Source: Citreicella sp. C3M06 (GTDB taxonomy: Bacteria > Pseudomonadota > Alphaproteobacteria > Rhodobacterales > Rhodobacteraceae). Taken from it: 64,000 nt of DNA. A model generated the notes under the pieces. It was not told the origin of the DNA, did not search any database, and saw nothing but the letters and a program-made list of their open reading frames with translations. A program made the translations under genes and the position numbers. Of the stretch, positions 35,144 through 43,866 are shown piece after piece. The stretch spans positions 1 to 64,000 of the forward strand of contig NZ_JAHKQA010000056.1 in the NCBI RefSeq assembly GCF_018860705.1, written 5' to 3'. Position 1 is the first letter of the stretch, and each line of letters opens with the position of its first letter.

Positions 35144-36427
35144 ATGACGCTGTCCGCCGATCTTTGGGATCGTTCCCTGTGGTATGCCACGGCGCAGGAA
35201 CCCGCGCCGGAAACGGACGCGCCAGCCGATGCGCGGGTGCTGGTGGTGGGCGGCGGTTTTACCGGGTTGTCTTGCGCGCTGCATCTGGCCGAGCGCGGCG
35301 TTGCGGTGACGGTGATCGAAGCGCGCGAGATCGGCTTTGGCGCCTCGGGGCGCAACGGCGGGCAGGTGATTCCGGGGCTCAAGATCGACCCGTCCGACAT
35401 GCGCGCCCGCTGGGGCGGAAAGGTGGGCGGGCGGCTTGCGGAGTTTGCCGGCGGCGTTGCGGATCAGGTATTCGGGCTGATCGAGCGGCACGGCATCGCC
35501 TGTGCGCCAACCCGTGCGGGCTGGATTCAGGGCGCGCATTCGGCGATGCAGCTGCGCGCCGTTCACGCCCGCGCCCGCGAATGGCAGGCCGAGGGCGCGC
35601 CGGTGGCATTGCTTGACGCCGCGCAGATGGCCGAGGCGACCGGGGCGGTCGGCTACGCCGGGGGCTGGCGCGATGAGCGCGCGGGGATGCTCAACCCGCT
35701 CTCCTATGCGCGCGGCCTTGCCCGTGCTGCGCGGGAGGCGGGGGCAACCATCGTCACCGGTTCGCCGGTGACCGGGGTGGTGCGCGTCGGCGCTGGCTGG
35801 CGGATCGATCTTGGCGGGCAAAGCCTGCGCGGCGAAACCGTGGTGCTGGCGACCAACGCTTATGACAGCACGCTGAGGCCGCAGCTGGCGCGCTCGGTGC
35901 TGCCGGTGCAGTCCTGCGTGATCGCCACCGAGCCGCTGCCGCACGAGATCGCCGCCAGCATCCTGCCGCAGGATGCCTGCGCGTCAGAGGTGCGCAAGAT
36001 CGCCGTCTACTATCGCAAGACCCCGGACGGGCGCCTTGCCTTTGGCGGGCGCGGCGCAACCGGGGCCGCGCATTCGCAACCGCTTCAGGCGGGGCTAGAG
36101 GCGCAGATGCACCGCATGTTCCCGCAGCTGGACGGGGTGCGCATCGACAAGGCGTGGTCGGGGCATCTGGCGCTCAGCAGGGATCACCTGCCGCATATCC
36201 ACCAGATCGAACCGGGGCTGTGGGCGGCGCTTGCTTACAACGGGCGCGGGGTGGCCATGGCGACCGGCATCGGCGCGGCGCTGGCGGCGCGGCTGGCCGA
36301 GGGCACGCCGCTGCCACTGCCCGAAACCCCGCTGCGCCCGATCACGTGGCACGCGCTGCGCCGCCCGGCGATGGAGCTTGGCATCCGCTATTACCTCGCC
36401 AAAGACCGGCTGGGCCTGTCATCCTGA
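35144..36427 (+). CDS. NAD(P)/FAD-dependent oxidoreductase (DAO family, PuuB-like)
   Basis: A 427-residue flavoenzyme of the DAO superfamily. The FAD motif VLVVGGGFTGLSCALHLAERG lies at about residues 32-52, with the FAD-contacting GASGRNGGQVIPGL at 70-83. RDHLPHIH and the Gly-rich YNGRGVAMATGIGAAL form the C-terminal FAD segment. It resembles gamma-glutamylputrescine oxidase and related amine oxidoreductases more than the dadA-like gene at 28874-30115. An AGGAG precedes the ATG by 8 bases. It is a single-gene unit followed by a broken endonuclease/phosphatase gene. The exact amine substrate is unknown. Confidence 0.85.
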   Translation: MTLSADLWDRSLWYATAQEPAPETDAPADARVLVVGGGFTGLSCALHLAERGVAVTVIEAREIGFGASGRNGGQVIPGLKIDPSDMRARWGGKVGGRLAEFAGGVADQVFGLIERHGIACAPTRAGWIQGAHSAMQLRAVHARAREWQAEGAPVALLDAAQMAEATGAVGYAGGWRDERAGMLNPLSYARGLARAAREAGATIVTGSPVTGVVRVGAGWRIDLGGQSLRGETVVLATNAYDSTLRPQLARSVLPVQSCVIATEPLPHEIAASILPQDACASEVRKIAVYYRKTPDGRLAFGGRGATGAAHSQPLQAGLEAQMHRMFPQLDGVRIDKAWSGHLALSRDHLPHIHQIEPGLWAALAYNGRGVAMATGIGAALAARLAEGTPLPLPETPLRPITWHALRRPAMELGIRYYLAKDRLGLSS

Positions 36428-36476
36428 CCGGCGGCACGGGCGTTCGCCAAGGCCGTATCCGCGCCATGGTGCGGAT

Positions 36477-36810
36477 ATGGAGCGCCTGGCCATCGCCAGC
36501 TGGAACCTGCACCGGGGCCGGGGCCGCGACGGGCAGGTCGATCCCGGCCGGATACACGCCGCGCTCGAGACCGGCTTGTTGCCGCACCGCCCCTACATCG
36601 TCGCCTTGCAGGAGGCGGATGATGAAAGCCCCCGGCAGGCGGGGGTTCTGGATGCGCCGCCTGAACGGCCATGAATGGGACGCGCACAGCCACGGCTTTC
36701 AGGGCAATGTGCTGCTGCTGTCGCCGGGGGTGCGGATCGCCCATGCGCAGGCGCTGGATCTGCCGGTACTGGCGCGGCTTGCGTTCAGACCGGGGGCCAC
36801 ATCCGGCTGA
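36477..36810 (+). pseudogene. Endonuclease/exonuclease/phosphatase family gene, frameshifted and truncated
   Basis: The frame from the ATG at 36477 reads IASWNLHRGRGRDGQVDPGR and IVALQEADDE, the opening of an endonuclease/exonuclease/phosphatase domain (Asn and Glu metal-site motifs). It stops at 36674. The +1 frame continues the same domain with NGHEWDAHSHGFQGNVLLLS and stops at 36810. One indel near 36640-36665 would join them. Even repaired, only about 110 of the usual 220-240 residues remain; the His/Asp catalytic half is missing. The 3' end runs into the convergent cytochrome b561 gene. A sequencing error could explain the frameshift, but not the truncation. Confidence 0.65.
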
Positions 36811-37321
36811 AAATGCCGTCCTTCTTGATCAGACCGTGCAGCGCCGCTGCGCCGACATGGGCGCCGATCAGCAGCACCAGCACGATCCACGCGGTGCCGT
36901 GAAACGCTTGCGCGGTCTTGGCCAGCGCCTCGTTCTTGTCGATCAGCCCGCCCAGCAGCGGATCCCACAGCTCGATCGGATATCCGCCAGCCATGACCCG
37001 CGTGATGCCCGACAGCGCCATGGCAATCAGCGTCGCGTAAAGCAGCGCATGCACCGTTCCGGCGGCCAGCGCCTGCGGTCGCGGCAGGCTGGCGGGCAGC
37101 GGCGGCGCGGGCATCAACACCCGCAGCGCAAGGCGCAGCAAGACCATCAGCAGGATCACCGGGCCGATATTCTTGTGATAAAAGAACAGCGTGTTCTGAA
37201 TGGCGCGGGGCAGGCCCTCTTGCACCATCACCAGACCGGCGGGGATCGTGGTAAAGACCAGCAGCACCGTCAGCCAATGCAACAGGCGTTGGGGCGCGCG
37301 GTAGCGGGTTGTGCTGGTCAT
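36785..37321 (-). CDS. Cytochrome b561-type membrane protein
   Basis: A 178-residue diheme cytochrome b561 (prokaryotic CybB-like) protein with four transmembrane helices. Expected haem ligands are present: His in RLLHWLTVLLVF near the N-terminus, FFYHKNIG, the TVHALLYATLI helix, and FHGTAWIVLVLLIGAHV with AALHGLI. Such proteins carry electrons between quinol and periplasmic acceptors, or act as superoxide:quinone oxidoreductases. AGGAGA precedes the ATG. It is divergent from the seven-gene operon, about 100 bases away; a shared function is not evident. Confidence 0.88.
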   Translation of the reverse strand: MTSTTRYRAPQRLLHWLTVLLVFTTIPAGLVMVQEGLPRAIQNTLFFYHKNIGPVILLMVLLRLALRVLMPAPPLPASLPRPQALAAGTVHALLYATLIAMALSGITRVMAGGYPIELWDPLLGGLIDKNEALAKTAQAFHGTAWIVLVLLIGAHVGAAALHGLIKKDGIFSRMWPPV

Positions 37322-37386
37322 GGCGTCTCCTGCCGCTGTTTGGGTGACCTTACGGCAGGAATGCGCATCGGTAAATGGCGTGGCGC

Positions 37387-37416
37387 TTGACAGGGTGACG
37401 CGCCGCCGCATCTGAT
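37387..37416 (+). promoter_or_regulatory. Candidate sigma-70 promoter of the seven-gene envelope operon
   Basis: TTGACA at 37387-37392 and TCTGAT at 37411-37416 are separated by 18 bases. The predicted transcription start is about 6-7 bases further, essentially at the ATG at 37422, which has no ribosome-binding site. If correct, the first gene would be translated from a leaderless message. Confidence 0.4.
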
Positions 37417-37421
37417 ACCCC

Positions 37422-38162
37422 ATGCATTCCGCCGAGCCTCCCCCGCGCAGATCCGTCGTAACCGCCCTCTGGCGCGGCCCGGCGGGCGCGTTTGCTGGGG
37501 CTGCATTGGCGATGGCGCTGGGCGTCGCGCTGGTGGCGGGATTGATCGCCGACGGGCGGGCTGCAGCGCTGCCGGTGCTTGGCTTTGTGCTGGCGGCCTG
37601 CGGCGCATGGGCCGCCTTTGCGCAGGGCTGGACGGCAACGCGGCTCGGTCCGGGCAACGCGGTGACCATCGCGCGGCTGGCGCTGGTGTCGCTGCTGCTT
37701 GCGCCGCTGGTCTCGCCCGGTCTGACGACGGGCGCATCGGGCTGGGCATTGTTCGCGCTGGCGCTGGGCTGCCTTGCGCTGGATGGGCTCGACGGGGCGC
37801 TGGCCCGGCGCAGCGGGCTTGCCGGGCCGTGGGGCGCACGGTTTGACATGGAGGTCGATTCGGCCTTCGGCCTGATCCTTGCGGCGGTGGCGTGGCGCAG
37901 CGGCGCGGCAGGGCCGTGGGTGCTGTTGCTGGGATCGATGCGGTATGTTTTCCTGCTGGCGATGCTGGTCTGGCCATGGCTCGGCGCGCCTCTGCCCGAA
38001 CGATTGCGCCGCAAGGTCATCTGCGTGGTGCAGATTGCAGCGCTGGCGCTGCTGCTGATGCCGATCGCCAGCGCATGGACCTCGGCGGCGGCGCTGATCG
38101 CGCTTGGCCTGCTGGCGGGATCCTTTGCGGCAGACATCCTCTGGCTGGCGCGGCGCAGATGA
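37422..38162 (+). CDS. CDP-alcohol phosphatidyltransferase family protein
   Basis: A 246-residue membrane enzyme with the CDP-alcohol phosphotransferase motif DGx2ARx8Gx3Dx3D. The residues are Asp121, Asp124, Gly125, Ala128, Arg129, Gly138, Asp142 and Asp146. About seven hydrophobic helices surround it; the first ones precede the motif by an unusually long 120 residues. The family transfers a substituted phosphate from a CDP-alcohol to a second alcohol, as in phosphatidylglycerophosphate or phosphatidylinositol synthesis. The final product here is unknown. It is the first gene of a coupled operon and overlaps the next by ATGA. No ribosome-binding site is visible. Confidence 0.87.
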   Translation: MHSAEPPPRRSVVTALWRGPAGAFAGAALAMALGVALVAGLIADGRAAALPVLGFVLAACGAWAAFAQGWTATRLGPGNAVTIARLALVSLLLAPLVSPGLTTGASGWALFALALGCLALDGLDGALARRSGLAGPWGARFDMEVDSAFGLILAAVAWRSGAAGPWVLLLGSMRYVFLLAMLVWPWLGAPLPERLRRKVICVVQIAALALLLMPIASAWTSAAALIALGLLAGSFAADILWLARRR

Positions 38163-39727
38163 TCAGGCTGCTTGCAGCGGCGCTGCTGCTCGATCTTGTG
38201 CTGATCCAGCCGAACCATCCGGGGGCGTTGACCCTTGGGGCGCTGACCCTGATGCCGCTGGAATTGCCGGTGCTGCTGGGCGGGGCGCTGGTGCTTGGTG
38301 GCAGGGCGCGAGGGTTCGCGGTGGTGGCGGCGGCGGCGCTGAGTGCGATCGTGGCGCTGAAGCTGGCGGATTTGGCGGCGTTCACCGCCTTTGGGCGCGG
38401 CTTTGACCCGGTGACCGATCTTGCGCTGGTCGAGGCGGGGCTGAACCTGTTGGCCGGCAGTATCGGCGGGCTGGGCGCGACGCTTGCGGCTGTGCTGGCG
38501 CTGGTGCTTCTGGCGCTGCTTGGCGCTGCGATCTGCCTTGCGTTGCTGACATGGGCGCGGCTGCGCCTGCCCGCGCCGGCAAGGCTGGCCGCCGGGGCGG
38601 TGGCGCTGGTCTTTGCCGCGCTGTGCTTCGCCGAAACCCGGACTGCGTTGAACGGCTGGCAGGGCTGGAACCCGCCCGCCGACGCCTTCACCGCGCGCTA
38701 CACCGCTGAAAAGCTGCGCAACACGGCGCGCTCTCGCGTGGCGCTGACGGCGTTCGAGGCGCAGGCCGCCGATGACCCATGGGCCGACCGCCCCGATGCC
38801 CTTGCGGGTCTGAAGGGCCGCGACGTGACGGTGATCTTCGTGGAAAGCTATGGGCGCGCCGCCTTTGACAACCCGCAGTATGCCGCGCGCCACCTTGGCA
38901 CCCTGATCGATGGCACCGAGGCGCTGACGGCAGCCGGGCTTGGCATCCGTTCGGGCTGGCTGACCTCTCCGGTGCAGGGCGGACAAAGTTGGCTGGCGCA
39001 TGCGACGATTGCCACCGGGCTGCACATCGGCGATCAGCGGCGCTATGGCGCGGTGCTCGCCAGCGGGCGGCTGACGCTGTATGACATCGCCGCGCGCGCA
39101 GGCTATCGCACCCGCGCCATTGCGCCCGCCATCGTGATGCCTTGGCCCGAGGGGCCGGACTTCGGCTTTGCCGAGGTGCTGGCGGCCAAGGATCTGGGCT
39201 ATGCGGGCAAGCCATTCAACTGGGTGACCATGCCTGACCAGTACACGCTGGCGGTGGCCGACCGGCTGGCGGGGCAGGGCCCGCTGATGACCGAGATCGC
39301 GCTGATTTCCAGCCACGCGCCCTGGACACCGGTGGCCGAGCGGTTGCCGTGGGACAGGATCGGCGATGGGCAGGCCTTCGATGCCATGGCCACGGCGGGG
39401 CCGAGCCCGTCCGAGGTCTGGGCCGACCGCGACCGGGTGCGCGATCATTTTGGCCGGTCGCTGGACTATTCGGTGGGCACGGTGCTGTCTTGGGCGGCGC
39501 TGCCGCGCGCCATGCCGCCGCTGCTGGTGGTGCTGGGCGATCACCAGCCCGCCAGTTTCGTGGCGCAGGCCGGGGGCGCGGATGTGCCGGTGCACCTGAT
39601 CGGCCCGCCCGAGGCCTTGGCGCTGTTCGACGGCTGGGGCTGGAGCGACGGGCCAGTGCCCGACACGGCGCTGCCGCCTTGGCCAATGAGCGCCTTTCGC
39701 GACAGGTTTCTGGAGGCGGTGCAATGA
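38159..39727 (+). CDS. Membrane-anchored sulfatase/alkaline phosphatase superfamily protein
   Basis: A 522-residue protein with about five N-terminal membrane helices (residues 1-160) and a large probable periplasmic domain. The domain has alkaline-phosphatase-superfamily features: VTVIFVESYGR (first metal-site strand), PVQGGQSWLAHATIATGL (region expected to hold the Ser/Thr nucleophile), LISSHAPW, and VVLGDHQPAS (Asp-His metal ligands). This layout resembles LtaS and phosphoethanolamine transferases, which move phospho-head groups onto lipids or glycans. It is coupled on both sides by ATGA overlaps. The donor and acceptor are unknown. Confidence 0.83.
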   Translation: MIRLLAAALLLDLVLIQPNHPGALTLGALTLMPLELPVLLGGALVLGGRARGFAVVAAAALSAIVALKLADLAAFTAFGRGFDPVTDLALVEAGLNLLAGSIGGLGATLAAVLALVLLALLGAAICLALLTWARLRLPAPARLAAGAVALVFAALCFAETRTALNGWQGWNPPADAFTARYTAEKLRNTARSRVALTAFEAQAADDPWADRPDALAGLKGRDVTVIFVESYGRAAFDNPQYAARHLGTLIDGTEALTAAGLGIRSGWLTSPVQGGQSWLAHATIATGLHIGDQRRYGAVLASGRLTLYDIAARAGYRTRAIAPAIVMPWPEGPDFGFAEVLAAKDLGYAGKPFNWVTMPDQYTLAVADRLAGQGPLMTEIALISSHAPWTPVAERLPWDRIGDGQAFDAMATAGPSPSEVWADRDRVRDHFGRSLDYSVGTVLSWAALPRAMPPLLVVLGDHQPASFVAQAGGADVPVHLIGPPEALALFDGWGWSDGPVPDTALPPWPMSAFRDRFLEAVQ

Positions 39728-40620
39728 GGCTGCTGCGCATCGCCCTGCCGCTGGCGTTGATCGCGCTGTGCCTGTGGCTGGGCGATGCGCGCGGCGTTGC
39801 GGCGCGGCTGGCGGGGGTGTCGCTGGCTTGGCTGGGGCTGGCGGCGGCGCTGCTGGCCGGGGTCACCGCCTTGTCGGCGCTGCGCTGGCGGATGACGGCG
39901 GCGGCGCTAGGGCTGAACATGCCCGCCGGCAGCGCCCTGCGCGATTGTTTCATGGCGCAATTCGTCAACCTGACCCTGCCCGGCGGCGTGCTGGGCGATG
40001 TTGCGCGCGCGCAGCGCTCGCGCCGGGGCGTTGGGCTGAAGATAGCGGCGCAGGCGGTGGTGATCGAGCGCGCCTCGGGGCAGGTCGGCATGGGGGCGTT
40101 GCTGGCGCTGGGGCTGGCGCTGTCGCCGCGTGTCTTGCCGGGGCTTGCATGGGGGCTGGCAGCGGCGCTCGGGGCGTTGGCTGCGGGGCTGGTCATCTGG
40201 GGCCTGCGCGGGCGCGGCAGCTGGGCACGGGCGATCCGCGCCGCGCTGCTGGGGCGGCTGGCGGCGCAGGCGGCGCTGTCGCTGAGCATCGCGGCGCTGA
40301 CCATCCTTGGCTTTGCCTCCGCCGTGCGCGCCACCGGCAGCGCGCTCCCCGCCGCCGACGCGCTGCTGATCGTGCCGCTGATCCTGACGGCGATGCTGCT
40401 GCCCGCCTCGATCGGGGGCTGGGGCTGGCGCGAAGGCGCGGCCTCGGCGCTGTTTCCGCTGGCGGGGCTGGCCTCGGGGGCGGGGTTGGCCGCCAGCATT
40501 GCCTTTGGCCTCGCTGCGCTGATCGCCGCCTTGCCCGGCGCGTTCTTCGTTTTGCGTCCCGGCGTTGCCGCCCCCGAAAATCGCCTTAGACTGTTTCACA
40601 AGCCCAAGGAGCCGACATGA
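39724..40620 (+). CDS. Lysylphosphatidylglycerol synthase TM-region/UPF0104 family membrane protein
   Basis: A 298-residue polytopic protein of the flippase-like UPF0104 group (similar to the transmembrane part of MprF and to AglD-type proteins). About eight hydrophobic segments are present. The conserved FVNLTLPGGVLGDVARA at about residues 80-96 and MLLPASIGGWGWREGA at about 222-237 match the family. Members move or bind lipid-linked substrates across the membrane. The ATG overlaps the preceding stop, and the stop overlaps the next start. The C-terminal tail (RLFHKPKEPT) is polar. Confidence 0.82.
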   Translation: MRLLRIALPLALIALCLWLGDARGVAARLAGVSLAWLGLAAALLAGVTALSALRWRMTAAALGLNMPAGSALRDCFMAQFVNLTLPGGVLGDVARAQRSRRGVGLKIAAQAVVIERASGQVGMGALLALGLALSPRVLPGLAWGLAAALGALAAGLVIWGLRGRGSWARAIRAALLGRLAAQAALSLSIAALTILGFASAVRATGSALPAADALLIVPLILTAMLLPASIGGWGWREGAASALFPLAGLASGAGLAASIAFGLAALIAALPGAFFVLRPGVAAPENRLRLFHKPKEPT

Positions 40621-41594
40621 CCCTGATCCGCCCTTCCCGCCGCGAGGCGCTTGCCCTTGGCGCTGCCGCGCTGCTGACGCCGCGCCTTGCCCGCGCTGCC
40701 ACCCCGGTGACCCTGCAGCTGTCATGGCTGCATTCGGTGCAATTCGGCGGCAGTTACATCGCGCAAAGCGCCGGCTACTGGTCAAACGCCGGTCTTGACG
40801 TGTCGCTGCTGCCCGGTGGCCCCAACGCCCCGGTCGAGCCGCCCGTGGTTGCGGGCACCGCGCTGGTCGGCATTTCCGCCGCCGATTACACCGCCGCCGC
40901 GGTGAATCAGGGGGCGCCGTTTCGCATCATCGGCGTGGCGATGCAAAAGAACCCCTTTGCCATCGCCTCGCTGCCGGGCAACCCGGTCAACACGCCCGCC
41001 GATCTGGTCGGCAAGCGTCTGGGCATGGCGCTGGCCAACATGCCGGTGCTCGAGGCGCTCTGTGCGCTCAACGACATCGACGTGGCAGGCATCGAGGTGG
41101 TGCCAACGCAATACGACGCCGCGCCGCTGGTGCAGGGGCAGGTCGATTGCCTGCTGTGCTGGGCCACGGATCTGCCCGTTGCGATGACGATGCAGGGCCT
41201 TGATCCGGTGACCATGCTGTTGGCCGATCACGGCTACGCGGTGCATTCGCAAACCTATATCGCCACCGAAGCCAGCCTGAAGGATCGCCGCCCCGAACTG
41301 GTGGCGCTGATGAAAGGCGAAACCATGGGCTGGACCGATTACGAGGCCGGTCCCGAGGCAGCGGCGGATCTGACGGTGCAGATGTATCCGGATGCGGGGC
41401 TTGATATCGAAACGCAGAAGATGCAGGCGCTGCGGCAGGTGCCGCTGATGTTCTCGGATCTGACCCGCGCGCAGGGCTTTGGCTGGTTCACCGACGAAAC
41501 GGTGGCGGCCAATGTCGACACGCTGGCGCTGCTTGGCAAGCCGGTCAGCGCCGATCTGTGGGATCGTTCGATCCTCGAAGAGGTGCACGGGTAA
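40617..41594 (+). CDS. ABC transporter substrate-binding protein, NMT1/THI5-like
   Basis: A 325-residue periplasmic binding protein with a twin-arginine-type leader (SRREALALGAAALL, cleavage near ARAA). The mature start VTLQLSWLHSVQFGG and IAQSAGYWSNAGLDV are typical of the NMT1/SsuA group, which binds thiamine precursors, riboflavin, sulfonates, nitrate or related small molecules. Residues HSQTYIATEASLKDRRPELV belong to the second lobe. Its ATG overlaps the upstream gene stop and the ATPase gene follows by 2 bases. It is the periplasmic receptor of the importer in this operon; the ligand is unresolved. Confidence 0.88.
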   Translation: MTLIRPSRREALALGAAALLTPRLARAATPVTLQLSWLHSVQFGGSYIAQSAGYWSNAGLDVSLLPGGPNAPVEPPVVAGTALVGISAADYTAAAVNQGAPFRIIGVAMQKNPFAIASLPGNPVNTPADLVGKRLGMALANMPVLEALCALNDIDVAGIEVVPTQYDAAPLVQGQVDCLLCWATDLPVAMTMQGLDPVTMLLADHGYAVHSQTYIATEASLKDRRPELVALMKGETMGWTDYEAGPEAAADLTVQMYPDAGLDIETQKMQALRQVPLMFSDLTRAQGFGWFTDETVAANVDTLALLGKPVSADLWDRSILEEVHG

Positions 41595-41596
41595 GG

Positions 41597-42343
41597 ATGA
41601 CGGCAGACCTGCGCCTGAGCGGCGTCAGCAAGAGCTTTGGCAGCGGCCCCGGCGCGGTGCAGGCGGTCGCCCCCTGCGATCTGACCATCGCGGCGGGCAG
41701 CACGGTTGCGCTGGTCGGCCCGTCGGGCTGCGGCAAGTCGACCTTGCTGCGCATGGTCGCGGGGCTGGAGCCTGTCTCGGCGGGGCAAATCCTGTTCGGC
41801 GACGAGACGCCCGATGCGCTGCGCCGCCGCGCCGGGCTGGCGATGGCGTTTCAGGATGCCGGGCTGCTGCCGTGGCGCAGTTTGCGCGGCAATGTCGCGC
41901 TGGGGCGGCGGCTGGCGCGGCGGCCACGCGATGCCGCCGCCGATGCCGCGCTGATCCAGACGGTTGGCCTTGCGGGGTTCGAAAACCGCCGCCCGGCAGA
42001 GCTGTCGGGTGGTATGCGCCAGCGCGCGGCGATTGCGCGAGCCTTGGCGGGCATGCCAGAGCTGCTGCTGCTCGACGAGCCTTTTGCCGCGGTCGACGAG
42101 CTGACCCGCGAGCGGCTCGGCACCGAATTGGCCCCTCTGTGGGAGGCGCGCGGCACCACGACCCTGCTGGTCACCCATTCGGTCACCGAGGCGGTGCGCC
42201 TGTGCAGCCGGGTCATCGTGTTCAGCGCGCGCCCGGCGCGGGTGGTGGCCGACATCGCGGTGCCCGCTCATGTGGGGACAGGCAGTGTCGGGGCGGGCAA
42301 GTCCGAGGCGGTGCGCGCGGCGCTGCGCGGTGCGATGGCATGA
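41597..42343 (+). CDS. ABC transporter ATP-binding protein (SsuB/TauB-like)
   Basis: A 248-residue ABC ATPase. Walker A is GPSGCGKST, the Q loop is AFQDAGLLPWRS, the signature is LSGGMRQR, Walker B is LLLLDEPFAAVDE, and the H loop is LVTHSVTEA. This matches the nitrate/sulfonate/taurine/thiamine-precursor subfamily, in keeping with the NMT1-like receptor before it. I chose the ATG at 41597, two bases after the upstream stop; the frame extends to 41558 inside the previous gene. Its stop overlaps the permease start (ATGA). Confidence 0.9.
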   Translation: MTADLRLSGVSKSFGSGPGAVQAVAPCDLTIAAGSTVALVGPSGCGKSTLLRMVAGLEPVSAGQILFGDETPDALRRRAGLAMAFQDAGLLPWRSLRGNVALGRRLARRPRDAAADAALIQTVGLAGFENRRPAELSGGMRQRAAIARALAGMPELLLLDEPFAAVDELTRERLGTELAPLWEARGTTTLLVTHSVTEAVRLCSRVIVFSARPARVVADIAVPAHVGTGSVGAGKSEAVRAALRGAMA

Positions 42344-43866
42344 TCATACGGCTGGCGAGTGTCGTGGCGCTGCTGCTGGCGTGGCAGTTGGGCGCGCAGG
42401 CCAGCGCCGGGCGCTTTGTCATCGCCGCGCCGTCGCAGATCGCGCTTTATGTCATGGAACACGCCGGGCTGCTCTGGCGCGCCACCGGCGTCACCGGCTG
42501 GGCGGCGCTACAGGGGTTTGTCTGGGGCAATCTTGCCGGGGTGCTGCTGGCGCTGCTGTCGGTGCTGGTGCCGCGCAGCGAACGCGGGTCGCTGACGCTG
42601 GCGCTGCTGCTGGCATGTCTGCCGCTGGTGGCGACGGGGCCTATTTTGCGCGTGCTGTATGGGCCGGGGCAGGGGCCGCAGATCACACTGGCGGCGCTGG
42701 CGGTGGTCTACACCACCTTTTTGCCGGTGCTGGTGGGGCTGCGCGCGCTGCCGCAAGGCTGGGCCGACCTGATCCGCAGTTATGGCCGCGGGCCGTTGGC
42801 ACTGCTGGCGCTGGTGCGTCTGCCCGCCGCGCTGCCCTACCTGATCGCCGGGTTGCAGATCGCGGCGCCTGCCGCGTTCCTTGGCGCGATGGTGGGCGAA
42901 TTCACCGGCGCCGAGCGCGGCCTTGGGGTGTTGACCGTGCGTGCGCTGCGGGCGCTGGACCTGCCCGCCACATGGACCATCGCAGCGCTGGCTGCGGCGC
43001 TGTCGCTGGCGGCGTTCGCGGGTATCGGCGCGCTGGGGCGCAGGCTGGATCTTGCCCCGCCGGAAATCCTGCTGGCCCGGCCCGCCCCCCGAAGCGGCGG
43101 GCTGGGCGAAGCGGGGGCGGCGCTGCTTGTGGCGCTGCTGCTGTGGCACATCGCGATGGAGGCGTTCGATCTGCCGCGGTTTTTCGCCAAGCGTCCGGGG
43201 GATGTGTGGGATTACCTTGTCGCCGCGCCGGGAGCCGAGGCGCACCGGGCAAAGCTCGGGGCTGCGCTTGGCCAGACACTGGCGGTGGCGCTGCCGGGCT
43301 ATCTTGCCGGGCTGGCGCTGGGGGCGGTGCTGGCGGCGGGGCTGGTGCTTGCGCCGGGGCTGGCGGCGCTGGTGATGCCGCTGTCGGTGGCGCTGCGGGC
43401 GATCCCGATCATCGCCACCGCACCGCTGATCGTCTGGGCGCTGGGGCGCGATGTGGCGGGCCCGGTGACCGTGGTGGCGGTGATGATCTTTTTTCCCACG
43501 CTGATCGCCTGTCTGCACGGCGCAGCGCGCACCCCGCGCGCAGTGCTCGACCTGTTCGACAGTTATGATGCGGGCGCGTGGCGCAAACTGCTGCTGGCGC
43601 AGCTTCCGGCGATGTTGCCGGCGCTGTTCGCTTCGGCGCGCATGGCGGTACCGGCGGCGATCCTTGCGGTCACCACCGCCGAATGGCTGGCCACCGGGCG
43701 CGGCATCGGGGCGCTGATGGCCACCGTGGCCTCGACCTCGGATTACGGCATGCTGTGGAGCGCCGTTGCCGTGATCGGACTGGCAGCGCTGGCCACCCAT
43801 GCCGTTATCGCCGCGCTGGAACGCGCCGTGCTGTCACGCACCAACCCCGAGCAACTGGCCCGATGA
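42340..43866 (+). CDS. ABC transporter permease, two domains fused
   Basis: A 508-residue permease containing two BPD-transport domains in one chain, about residues 1-245 and 265-500; NMT1-type systems more commonly have one 250-residue permease that dimerises. EAA-like loops are around WADLIRSYGRGPLALLALVRLP and VLDLFDSYDAGAWRKLLLAQLP. The second half ends with the typical VPAAILAVTTAEWLATGRGIG. Both ends overlap neighbours by ATGA. The fusion implies an asymmetric pore, as in RibXY- or ThiX-like duplications. Confidence 0.88.
   Translation: MIIRLASVVALLLAWQLGAQASAGRFVIAAPSQIALYVMEHAGLLWRATGVTGWAALQGFVWGNLAGVLLALLSVLVPRSERGSLTLALLLACLPLVATGPILRVLYGPGQGPQITLAALAVVYTTFLPVLVGLRALPQGWADLIRSYGRGPLALLALVRLPAALPYLIAGLQIAAPAAFLGAMVGEFTGAERGLGVLTVRALRALDLPATWTIAALAAALSLAAFAGIGALGRRLDLAPPEILLARPAPRSGGLGEAGAALLVALLLWHIAMEAFDLPRFFAKRPGDVWDYLVAAPGAEAHRAKLGAALGQTLAVALPGYLAGLALGAVLAAGLVLAPGLAALVMPLSVALRAIPIIATAPLIVWALGRDVAGPVTVVAVMIFFPTLIACLHGAARTPRAVLDLFDSYDAGAWRKLLLAQLPAMLPALFASARMAVPAAILAVTTAEWLATGRGIGALMATVASTSDYGMLWSAVAVIGLAALATHAVIAALERAVLSRTNPEQLAR

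Noticed and set aside
36785-39724. A 979-codon open frame on the minus strand
   Set aside because: It runs antisense to three well-supported plus-strand genes and its upstream part is Arg/Gln/Pro-rich. Only its last 178 codons, the cytochrome b561, are real. High G+C creates such shadows.
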